Program-made: the position numbers and the translations under genes
Notes under the pieces: generated by a model
Told to the model about the DNA's origin: nothing
What the model saw: only the letters and a program-made list of their open reading frames with translations
The model's database searches: none
Shown: positions 1 to 10,900 of the stretch, piece by piece
Layout: each line of letters begins with the position of its first letter
How positions within the stretch are numbered: the stretch's first letter is position 1
NCBI GenBank assembly: GCA_950106755.1
Contig: OX467085.1
Span: forward strand, 2,046,001 to 2,110,000
DNA length: 64,000 bases
Direction of reading: 5' to 3'
From: Climacium dendroides
Taxonomy: Eukaryota; Streptophyta; Bryopsida; Hypnales; Climaciaceae

Positions 1-194
1 GAGAACCCTATTGCTTCCCCACACTTTTTCAATTGAAATGGGTGTTGAAGAATGAGACTCTAAAAATCATGTTGTATTTAATAGATACCAAACCAATAAA
101 TTATAGGCTTTTGACGTCGAAGCATGTCCGAAATTATAACACACAAGTTGCAAATCGTCGAAATAGTTAGGATTCATGGAAAAATGAAGTTTCA

Positions 195-388
195 GGGAAC
201 CCTATTGCTTCCCCACACTTTTTCAATTGAAATGGGTGTTGAAGAATGAGACTCTAAAAATCATGTTGTATTTAATAGAAACCAAACCAATAAATTATAG
301 ACTTTTGACGTGGAAGCATGTCCGAAATTATAACACACAAGTTTCAAATCTTCGAAATAGTTAGGATTCATGGAAAAATGAAGTTTAA
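195..388 (+). repeat. Type K monomer (diverged subfamily)
   Basis: This monomer shows the linked variant set m86 a, m107 a, m118 g, m150 t and m157 t; most other K copies also have m135 c. K monomers recur at about 971, 2329, 4463, 5433, 6985, 8149, 10283, 11253, 12805, 13775, 15133, 16103, 17461, 19207, 21729, 22699, 24251 and 25997. They then thin out, reappearing near 31043, 32207, 40554 and 42299, the last only partly K. In the left zone most K copies begin with m1 a, which extends an A-run across the monomer junction. They are the clearest markers for reading higher-order structure. Confidence 0.85.
350..366 (+). promoter_or_regulatory. Partial CENP-B-box-like site (K monomers)
   Basis: The mammalian CENP-B box is NTTCGNNNNANNCGGGN. 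This 17-bp stretch (m156-172) matches TTCG, the central A and the last two G, that is 7 of the 9 fixed bases; CG of CGGG is TA here. Most monomers have GTCG and so only 6 of 9. The m157 t variant that improves the match is found in K units and, separately, in right-zone units (for example near 47304, 52750 and 63213). Binding is not implied; a chance match in AT-rich DNA is quite possible. Confidence 0.2.
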
Positions 389-982
389 GAGAACCCTATT
401 GCTTCCCCACACTTTTTCAATTGAAATGGGTGTTGAAGAATGAGACTCTAAAAATCATGTTGTATTTAATAGATACCAAACCAATAAATTATAGGCTTTT
501 GACGTCGAAGCATGTCCGAAATTATAACACACAAGTTGCAAATCGTCGAAATAGTTAGGATTCATGGATAAATGAAGTTTAAGAGAACCCTATTGCTTCC
601 CCACACTTTTTCAATTGAAATGGGTGTTGAAGAATGAGACTCTAAAAATCATGTTGTATTTAATAGATACCAAACCAATAAATTATAGGCTTTTGACGTC
701 GAAGCATGTCCGAAATTATAACACACAAGTTGCAAATCGTCAAAATACTTAGGATTCATGGAAAAATGAAGTTTAAGAAAACCGTATGGCTTCCCCACAC
801 ATTTTCAATTGAAATGGGTGTTGAAGAATGAGACTCTAAAAATCATGTTGTATTCAATAGATACCAAACCAATAAATTATAGGCTTTTGACGTGGAAGCA
901 TGTCCGAAATCATAACACACAAGTTGCAAATCGTCGAAATAGTTAGGATTCATGGAAAAATGAAGTTTAAGAAAACCCTATT

Positions 983-2346
983 GCTTCCCCACACTTTTTC
1001 AATTGAAATGGGTGTTGAAGAATGAGACTCTAAAAATCATGTTGTATTTAATAGAAACCAAACCAATAAATTATAGACTTTTGACGTGGAAGCATGTCCG
1101 AAATCATAACACACAAGTTTCAAATCTTCGAAATAGTTAGGATTCATGGAAAAATGAAGTTTAAGAGAACCCTATTGCTTCCCCACACTTTTTCAATTGA
1201 AATGGGTGTTGAAGAATGAGACTCTAAAAATCATGTTGTATTTAATAGATACCAAACCAATAAATTATAGGCTTTTGACGTCGAAGCATGTCCGAAATCA
1301 TAACACACAAGTTGCAAATCGTCGAAATAGTTAGGATTCATGGATAAATGAAGTTTAAGAGAACCCTATTGCTTCCCCACACTTTTTCAATTGAAATGGG
1401 TGTTGAAGAATGAGACTCTAAAAATCATGTTGTATTTAATAGATACCGAACCAATAAATTATAGGCTTTTGACGTGGAAGCATGTCCGAAATTATAACAC
1501 ACAAGTTGCAAATCGTCAAAATACTTAGGATTCATGGAAAAATGAAGTTTAAGAAAACCGTATGGCTTCCCCACACTTTTTCAATTGAAATGGGTGTTGA
1601 AGAATGAGACTCTAAAAATCATGTTGTATTCAATAGATACCAAACCAATCAATTATAGGCTTTTGACGTGGAAGCATGTCCGAAATTATAACACACAAGT
1701 TGCAAATCGTCGAAATAGTTAGGATTCATGGAAAAATGAAGTTTAAGAGAACCCTATTGCTTCCCCACACTTTTTCAATTGAAATGGGTGTTGAAGAATG
1801 AGACTCTAAAAATCATGTTGTATTCAATAGATACCAAACCAATAAATTATAGGCTTCTGAGGTGGAAGCATGTCCGAAATTATAACACACAAGTTGCAAA
1901 TCGTCGAAATAGTTAGGATTCATGGATAAATGAAGTTTAAGAGAACCCTATTGCTTTCCCACACTTTTTCAATTGAAATGGGTGTTGAAGAATGAGACTC
2001 TAAAAATCATGTTGTATTTAATAGATACCAAACCAATAAATTATAGGCTTTTGACGTCGAAGCATGTCCTAAATCATAACACACAAGTTGCAAATCGTCG
2101 AAATAGTTAGGATTCATGGATAAATGAAGTTTAAGAAAACCGTATGGCTTCCCCACACTTTTTCAATTGAAATGGGTGTTGAAGAATGAGACTCTAAAAA
2201 TCATGTTGTATTTAATAGATACCAAACCAATAAATTATAGGCTTTTGACGTGGAAGCATGTCCGAAATTATAACACACAAGTTGCAAATCGTCAAAATAC
2301 TTAGGATTCATGGAAAAATGAAGTTTAAGAAAACCGTATGGCTTCC
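983..2346 (+). repeat. 7-monomer tandem duplication, copy 1
   Basis: This stretch matches 2341-3704 at an offset of 1,358 bp (7 monomers). Shared rare markers include m89 g (ACCGAACC at 1448 and 2806) and CTTCTGAGG near 1858 and 3216. Three differences were seen, at 1650/3008, 1825/3183 and 1906/3264. The two copies are adjacent, so this is a direct tandem duplication. Confidence 0.8.
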
Positions 2347-3704
2347 CCACACTTTTTCAATTGAAATGGGTGTTGAAGAATGAGACTCTAAAAATCATGT
2401 TGTATTTAATAGAAACCAAACCAATAAATTATAGACTTTTGACGTGGAAGCATGTCCGAAATCATAACACACAAGTTTCAAATCTTCGAAATAGTTAGGA
2501 TTCATGGAAAAATGAAGTTTAAGAGAACCCTATTGCTTCCCCACACTTTTTCAATTGAAATGGGTGTTGAAGAATGAGACTCTAAAAATCATGTTGTATT
2601 TAATAGATACCAAACCAATAAATTATAGGCTTTTGACGTCGAAGCATGTCCGAAATCATAACACACAAGTTGCAAATCGTCGAAATAGTTAGGATTCATG
2701 GATAAATGAAGTTTAAGAGAACCCTATTGCTTCCCCACACTTTTTCAATTGAAATGGGTGTTGAAGAATGAGACTCTAAAAATCATGTTGTATTTAATAG
2801 ATACCGAACCAATAAATTATAGGCTTTTGACGTGGAAGCATGTCCGAAATTATAACACACAAGTTGCAAATCGTCAAAATACTTAGGATTCATGGAAAAA
2901 TGAAGTTTAAGAAAACCGTATGGCTTCCCCACACTTTTTCAATTGAAATGGGTGTTGAAGAATGAGACTCTAAAAATCATGTTGTATTCAATAGATACCA
3001 AACCAATAAATTATAGGCTTTTGACGTGGAAGCATGTCCGAAATTATAACACACAAGTTGCAAATCGTCGAAATAGTTAGGATTCATGGAAAAATGAAGT
3101 TTAAGAGAACCCTATTGCTTCCCCACACTTTTTCAATTGAAATGGGTGTTGAAGAATGAGACTCTAAAAATCATGTTGTATTTAATAGATACCAAACCAA
3201 TAAATTATAGGCTTCTGAGGTGGAAGCATGTCCGAAATTATAACACACAAGTTGCAAATCGTCAAAATAGTTAGGATTCATGGATAAATGAAGTTTAAGA
3301 GAACCCTATTGCTTTCCCACACTTTTTCAATTGAAATGGGTGTTGAAGAATGAGACTCTAAAAATCATGTTGTATTTAATAGATACCAAACCAATAAATT
3401 ATAGGCTTTTGACGTCGAAGCATGTCCTAAATCATAACACACAAGTTGCAAATCGTCGAAATAGTTAGGATTCATGGATAAATGAAGTTTAAGAAAACCG
3501 TATGGCTTCCCCACACTTTTTCAATTGAAATGGGTGTTGAAGAATGAGACTCTAAAAATCATGTTGTATTTAATAGATACCAAACCAATAAATTATAGGC
3601 TTTTGACGTGGAAGCATGTCCGAAATTATAACACACAAGTTGCAAATCGTCAAAATACTTAGGATTCATGGAAAAATGAAGTTTAAGAAAACCGTATGGC
3701 TTCC
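2341..3704 (+). repeat. 7-monomer tandem duplication, copy 2
   Basis: Second copy of the 1,358-bp tandem duplication. It diverges from copy 1 at its right end, where 3705 has g (m19) and 2347 has c. This copy lies inside the larger 5,820-bp duplication and so was itself copied again near 8161-9524. Confidence 0.8.
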
Positions 3705-3906
3705 GCACACTTTTTCAATCGAAATGGGTGTTGAAGAATGAGACACTAAAAATCATGTTGTATTTAATAGATACCAAACCAATAAATTATAGGCTTTTGA
3801 CGTCGAAGCATGTCCTAAATCATAACACACAAGTTGCAAATCGTCGAAATAGTTAGGATTCATGGAAAAATGAAGTTTAAGAGAACCCTATTGCTTCCCC
3901 ACACTT

Positions 3907-3918
3907 TTTCAATTGAAA
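3907..3918. other. 12-bp perfect palindrome in each consensus monomer
   Basis: TTTCAATTGAAA (m27-38) reads the same on both strands and contains CAATTG. It recurs about every 194 bp except where m34 is c, which is mainly in the right zone. It could form a small cruciform or a symmetrical binding site; neither is shown. Confidence 0.6.
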
Positions 3919-4052
3919 TGGGTGTTGAAGAATGAGACTCTAAAAATCATGTTGTATTTAATAGATACCAAACCAATAAATTATAGGCTTTTGACGTCGA
4001 AGCATGTCCGAAATTATAACACACAAGTTGCAAATCGTCGAAATAGTTAGGA

Positions 4053-4068
4053 TTCATGGAAAAATGAA
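4053..4068. other. Short inverted repeat near the monomer end
   Basis: TTCAT and ATGAA (m173-177 and m184-188) flank a 6-base loop, GGAAAA or GGATAA. The 5-bp stem is short and AT-rich. It is noted because short dyads are a recurrent feature of centromere satellites; no function is shown. Confidence 0.4.
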
Positions 4069-7000
4069 GTTTAAGAAAACCGTATGGCTTCCCCACACTT
4101 TTTCAATTGAAATGGGTGTTGAAGAATGAGACACTAAAAATCATGTTTTATTTAATAGATACCAAACCAATAAATTATAGGCTTTTGACGTCGAAGCATG
4201 TCCGAAATTATAACACACAAGTTGCAAATCGTCGAAATAGTTAGGATTCATGGATAAATGAAGTTTAAGAGAACCCTATTGTTTCCCCACACTTTTTCAA
4301 TTGAAATGGGTGTTGAAGAATGAGACTCTAAAAATCATGTTGTATTTAATAGATACCAAACCAATAAATTATAGGCTTTTGACGTCGAAGCATGTCCGAA
4401 ATTATAACACACAAGTTGCAAATCGTCGAAATAGTTAGGATTCATGGAAAAATGAAGTTTAAGGGAACCCTATTGCTTCCCCACACTTTTTCAATTGAAA
4501 TGGGTGTTGAAAAATGAGACTCTAAAAATCATGTTGTATTTAATAGAAACCAAACCAATAAATTATAGACTTTTGACGTGGAAGCATGTCCGAAATCATA
4601 ACACACAAGTTTCAAATCTTCGAAATAGTTAGGATTCATGGAAAAATGAAATTTAAGAGAACCCTATTGCTTCCCCACACTTTTTCAATTGAAATGGGTG
4701 TTGAAGAATGAGACTCTAAAAATCATGTTGTATTTAATAGATACCAAACCAATAAATTATAGGCTTTTGACGTCGAAGCATGTCCGAAATCATAACACAC
4801 AAGTTGCAAATCGTCGAAATAGTTAGGATTCATGGATAAATGAAGTTTAAGAGAACCCTATTGCTTCCCCACACTTTTTCAATTGAAATGGGTGTTGAAG
4901 AATGAGACTCTAAAAATCATGTTGTATTTAATAGATACCAAACCAATAAATTATAGGCTTTTGACGTCGAAGCATGTCCGAAATTATAACACACAAGTTG
5001 CAAATCGTCAAAATACTTAGGATTCATGGAAAAATGAAGTTTAAGAAAACCGTATGGCTTCCCCACACTTTTTCAATTGAAATGGGTGTTGAAGAATGAG
5101 ACTCTAAAAATCATGTTGTATTCAATAGATACCAAACCAATAAATTATAGGCTTTTGACGTCGAAGCATGTCCGAAATTATAACACACAAGTTGCAAATC
5201 GTCGAAATACTTAGGATTCATGGAAAAATGAAGTTTAAGAAAACCGTATGGCTTCCCCACACTTTTTCAATTGAAATGGGTGTTGAAGAATGAGACTCTA
5301 AAAATCATGTTGTATTTAATAGATACCAAACCAATAAATTATAGGCTTTTGACGTCGAAGCATGTCCGAAATTATAACACACAAGTTGCAAATCGTCGAA
5401 ATAGTTAGGATTCATGGAAAAATGAAGTTTAAAAAAACCGTATGGCTTCCCCACACTTTTTCAATTGAAATGGGTGTTGAAGAATGAGACTCTAAAAATC
5501 ATGTTGTATTTAATAGAAACCAAACCAATAAATTATAGACTTTTGACGTGGAAGCATGTCCGAAATCATAACACACAAGTTTCAAATCTTCGAAATAGTT
5601 AGGATTCATGGAAAAATGAAATTTAAGAGAACCCTATTGCTTCCCCACACTTTTTCAATTGAAATGGGTGTTGAAGAATGAGACTCTAAAAATCATGTTG
5701 TATTTAATAGATACCAAACCAATAAATTATAGGCTTTTGACGTCGAAGCATGTCCGAAATCATAACACACAAGTTGCAAATCGTCGAAATAGTTAGGATT
5801 CATGGATAAATGAAGTTTAAGAGAACCCTATTGCTTCCCCACACTTTTTCAATTGAAATGGGTGTTGAAGAATGAGACTCTAAAAATCATGTTGTATTTA
5901 ATAGATACCAAACCAATAAATTATAGGCTTTTGACGTCGAAGCATGTCCGAAATTATAACACACAAGTTGCAAATCGTCAAAATACTTAGGATTCATGGA
6001 AAAATGAAGTTTAAGAAAACCGTATGGCTTCCCCACACTTTTTCAATTGAAATGGGTGTTGAAGAATGAGACTCTAAAAATCATGTTGTATTTAATAGAT
6101 ACCAAACCAATAAATTATAGGCTTTTGACGTCGAAGCATGTCCTAAATCATAACACACAAGTTGCAAATCGTCGAAATAGTTAGGATTCATGGATAAATG
6201 AAGTTTAAGAAAACCGTATGGCTTCCCCACACTTTTTCAATTGAAATGGGTGTTGAAGAATGAGACTCTAAAAATCATGTTGTATTTAATAGATACCAAA
6301 CCAATAAATTATAGGCTTTTGACGTCGAAGCATGTCCGAAATTATAACACACAAGTTGCAAATCGTCAAAATACTTAGGATTCATGGAAAAATGAAGTTT
6401 AAGAAAACCGTATGGCTTCCCCACACTTTTTCAATTGAAATGGGTGTTGAAGAATGAGACTCTAAAAATCATGTTGTATTCAATAGATACCAAACCAATA
6501 AATTATAGGCTTTTGACGTGGAAGCATGTCCGAAATTATAACACACAAGTTGCAAATCGTCGAAATAGTTAGGATTCATGGATAAATGAAGTTTAAGAAA
6601 ACCCTATTGCTTTCCCACACTTTTTCAATTGAAATGGGTGTTGAAGAATGAGACTCTAAAAATCATGTTGTATTTAATAGATACCAAACCAATAAATTAT
6701 AGGCTTTTGACGTCGAAGCATGTCCTAAATCATAACACACAAGTTGCAAATCGTCGAAATAGTTAGGATTCATGGATAAATGAAGTTTAAGAAAACCGTA
6801 TGGCTTCCCCACACTTTTTCAATTGAAATGGGTGTTGAAGAATGAGACTCTAAAAATCATGTTGTATTTAATAGATACCAAACCAATAAATTATAGGCTT
6901 TTGACGTCGAAGCATGTCCGAAATTATAACACACAAGTTGCAAATCGTCGCAATAGTTAGGATTCATGGAAAAATGAAGTTTAAAAAAACCGTATGGCTT

Positions 7001-7941
7001 CCCCACACTTTTTCAATTGAAATGGGTGTTGAAGAATGAGACTCTAAAAATCATGTTGTATTTAATAGAAACCAAACCAATAAATTATAGACTTTTGACG
7101 TGGAAGCATGTCCGAAATCATAACACACAAGTTTCAAATCTTCGAAATAGTTAGGATTCATGGAAAAATGAAATTTAAGAGAACCCTATTGCTTCCCCAC
7201 ACTTTTTCAATTGAAATGGGTGTTGAAGAATGAGACTCTAAAAATCATGTTGTATTTAATAGATACCAAACCAATAAATTATAGGCTTTTGACGTCGAAG
7301 CATGTCCTAAATTATAACACACAAGTTGCAAATCGTCGAAATAGTTAGGATTCATGGATAAATGAAGTTTAAGAAAACCGTATGGCTTCCCCACACTTTT
7401 TCAATTGAAATGGGTGTTGAAGAATGAGACTCTAAAAATCATGTTGTATTTAATAGATACCAAACCAATAAATTATAGGCTTTTGACGTCGAAGCATGTC
7501 CGAAATTATAACACACAAGTTGCAAATCGTCAAAATACTTAGGATTCATGGAAAAATGAAGTTTAAGAAAACCGTATGGCTTCCCCACACTTTTTCAATT
7601 GAAATGGGTGTTGAAGAATGAGACTCTAAAAATCATGTTGTATTCAATAGATACCAAACCAATAAATTATAGGCTTTTGACGTGGAAGCATGTCCGAAAT
7701 TATAACACACAAGTTGCAAATCGTCGAAATAGTTAGGATTCATGGATAAATGAAGTTTAAGAAAACCCTATTGCTTTCCCACACTTTTTCAATTGAAATG
7801 GGTGTTGAAGAATGAGACTCTAAAAATCATGTTGTATTTAATAGATACCAAACCAATAAATTATAGGCTTTTGACGTCGAAGCATGTCCTAAATCATAAC
7901 ACACAAGTTGCAAATCGTCGCAATAGTTAGGATTCATGGAA

Positions 7942-10900
7942 AAATGAAGTTTAAGAAAACCGTATGGCTTCCCCACACTTTTTCAATTGAAATGGGTGTT
8001 GAAGAATGAGACTCTAAAAATCATGTTGTATTTAATAGATACCAAACCAATAAATTATAGGCTTTTGACGTGGAAGCATGTCCGAAATTATAACACACAA
8101 GTTGCAAATCGTCAAAATACTTAGGATTCATGGAAAAATGAAGTTTAAGAAAACCGTATGGCTTCCCCACACTTTTTCAATTGAAATGGGTGTTGAAGAA
8201 TGAGACTCTAAAAATCATGTTGTATTTAATAGAAACCAAACCAATAAATTATAGACTTTTGACGTGGAAGCATGTCCGAAATCATAACACACAAGTTTCA
8301 AATCTTCGAAATAGTTAGGATTCATGGAAAAATGAAGTTTAAGAGAACCCTATTGCTTCCCCACACTTTTTCAATTGAAATGGGTGTTGAAGAATGAGAC
8401 TCTAAAAATCATGTTGTATTTAATAGATACCAAACCAATAAATTATAGGCTTTTGACGTCGAAGCATGTCCGAAATCATAACACACAAGTTGCAAATCGT
8501 CGAAATAGTTAGGATTCATGGATAAATGAAGTTTAAGAGAACCCTATTGCTTCCCCACACTTTTTCAATTGAAATGGGTGTTGAAGAATGAGACTCTAAA
8601 AATCATGTTGTATTTAATAGATACCGAACCAATAAATTATAGGCTTTTGACGTGGAAGCATGTCCGAAATTATAACACACAAGTTGCAAATCGTCAAAAT
8701 AGTTAGGATTCATGGAAAAATGAAGTTTAAGAAAACCGTATGGCTTCCCCACACTTTTTCAATTGAAATGGGTGTTGAAGAATGAGACTCTAAAAATCAT
8801 GTTGTATTCAATAGATACCAAACCAATAAATTATAGGCTTTTGACGTGGAAGCATGTCCGAAATTATAACACACAAGTTGCAAATCGTCGAAATAGTTAG
8901 GATTCATGGAAAAATGAAGTTTAAGAGAACCCTATTGCTTCCCCACACTTTTTCAATTGAAATGGGTGTTGAAGAATGAGACTCTAAAAATCATGTTGTA
9001 TTTAATAGATACCAAACCAATAAATTATAGGCTTCTGAGGTGGAAGCATGTCCGAAATTATAACACACAAGTTGCAAATCGTCAAAATAGTTAGGATTCA
9101 TGGATAAATGAAGTTTAAGAGAACCCTATTGCTTTCCCACACTTTTTCAATTGAAATGGGTGTTGAAGAATGAGACTCTAAAAATCATGTTGTATTTAAT
9201 AGATACCAAACCAATAAATTATAGGCTTTTGACGTCGAAGCATGTCCTAAATCATAACACACAAGTTGCAAATCGTCGAAATAGTTAGGATTCATGGATA
9301 AATGAAGTTTAAGAAAACCGTATGGCTTCCCCACACTTTTTCAATTGAAATGGGTGTTGAAGAATGAGACTCTAAAAATCATGTTGTATTTAATAGATAC
9401 CAAACCAATAAATTATAGGCTTTTGACGTGGAAGCATGTCCGAAATTATAACACACAAGTTGCAAATCGTCAAAATACTTAGGATTCATGGAAAAATGAA
9501 GTTTAAGAAAACCGTATGGCTTCCGCACACTTTTTCAATCGAAATGGGTGTTGAAGAATGAGACACTAAAAATCATGTTGTATTTAATAGATACCAAACC
9601 AATAAATTATAGGCTTTTGACGTCGAAGCATGTCCTAAATCATAACACACAAGTTGCAAATCGTCGAAATAGTTAGGATTCATGGAAAAATGAAGTTTAA
9701 GAGAACCCTATTGCTTCCCCACACTTTTTCAATTGAAATGGGTGTTGAAGAATGAGACTCTAAAAATCATGTTGTATTTAATAGATACCAAACCAATAAA
9801 TTATAGGCTTTTGACGTCGAAGCATGTCCGAAATTATAACACACAAGTTGCAAATCGTCGAAATAGTTAGGATTCATGGAAAAATGAAGTTTAAGAAAAC
9901 CGTATGGCTTCCCCACACTTTTTCAATTGAAATGGGTGTTGAAGAATGAGACACTAAAAATCATGTTTTATTTAATAGATACCAAACCAATAAATTATAG
10001 GCTTTTGACGTCGAAGCATGTCCGAAATTATAACACACAAGTTGCAAATCGTCGAAATAGTTAGGATTCATGGATAAATGAAGTTTAAGAGAACCCTATT
10101 GTTTCCCCACACTTTTTCAATTGAAATGGGTGTTGAAGAATGAGACTCTAAAAATCATGTTGTATTTAATAGATACCAAACCAATAAATTATAGGCTTTT
10201 GACGTCGAAGCATGTCCGAAATTATAACACACAAGTTGCAAATCGTCGAAATAGTTAGGATTCATGGAAAAATGAAGTTTAAGGGAACCCTATTGCTTCC
10301 CCACACTTTTTCAATTGAAATGGGTGTTGAAAAATGAGACTCTAAAAATCATGTTGTATTTAATAGAAACCAAACCAATAAATTATAGACTTTTGACGTG
10401 GAAGCATGTCCGAAATCATAACACACAAGTTTCAAATCTTCGAAATAGTTAGGATTCATGGAAAAATGAAATTTAAGAGAACCCTATTGCTTCCCCACAC
10501 TTTTTCAATTGAAATGGGTGTTGAAGAATGAGACTCTAAAAATCATGTTGTATTTAATAGATACCAAACCAATAAATTATAGGCTTTTGACGTCGAAGCA
10601 TGTCCGAAATCATAACACACAAGTTGCAAATCGTCGAAATAGTTAGGATTCATGGATAAATGAAGTTTAAGAGAACCCTATTGCTTCCCCACACTTTTTC
10701 AATTGAAATGGGTGTTGAAGAATGAGACTCTAAAAATCATGTTGTATTTAATAGATACCAAACCAATAAATTATAGGCTTTTGACGTCGAAGCATGTCCG
10801 AAATTATAACACACAAGTTGCAAATCGTCAAAATACTTAGGATTCATGGAAAAATGAAGTTTAAGAAAACCGTATGGCTTCCCCACACTTTTTCAATTGA

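Larger units (their letters stand above)
3881..4074 (+). repeat. Representative consensus-type monomer
   Basis: This copy carries the common base at nearly every variable position and serves as the reference unit. Recurring variable positions seen across the array are m1 (g/a), m2 (a/g), m3 (g/a), m8 (c/g), m12 (t/g), m17 (c/t), m19 (c/g), m34 (t/c), m59 (t/a), m72 (t/c), m79 (t/c), m86 (t/a), m98 (a/c/t), m107 (g/a), m111 (t/c), m112 (t/g), m115 (c/g), m118 (c/g), m130 (g/t/a), m135 (t/c), m150 (g/t), m157 (g/t), m160 (g/a), m166 (g/c), m181 (a/t), m185 (t/c) and m189 (g/a/c). Many are inherited together in blocks and define subfamilies. Confidence 0.9.
2122..7358 (+). repeat. 30-monomer duplication, copy 1
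   Basis: These 5,237 bp match 7942-13178 at an offset of exactly 5,820 bp (30 monomers). A line-by-line comparison by eye found one substitution, c at 2882 versus g at 8702. Rare variants are shared throughout: m89 g near 2806, TTCCGCAC with TCAATCG near 3700, ATGTTTTATT near 4144, GTTTCCCC near 4281, GTTGAAAAATG near 4507 and TCGCAATAG near 6950. Identity stops at 2121 on the left and 7359 on the right. Confidence 0.92.

Noticed and set aside
166..172. TTAGG, the insect-type telomere motif, in each monomer
   Set aside because: Only one copy per 194 bp, never in tandem, so it is not telomeric repeat.
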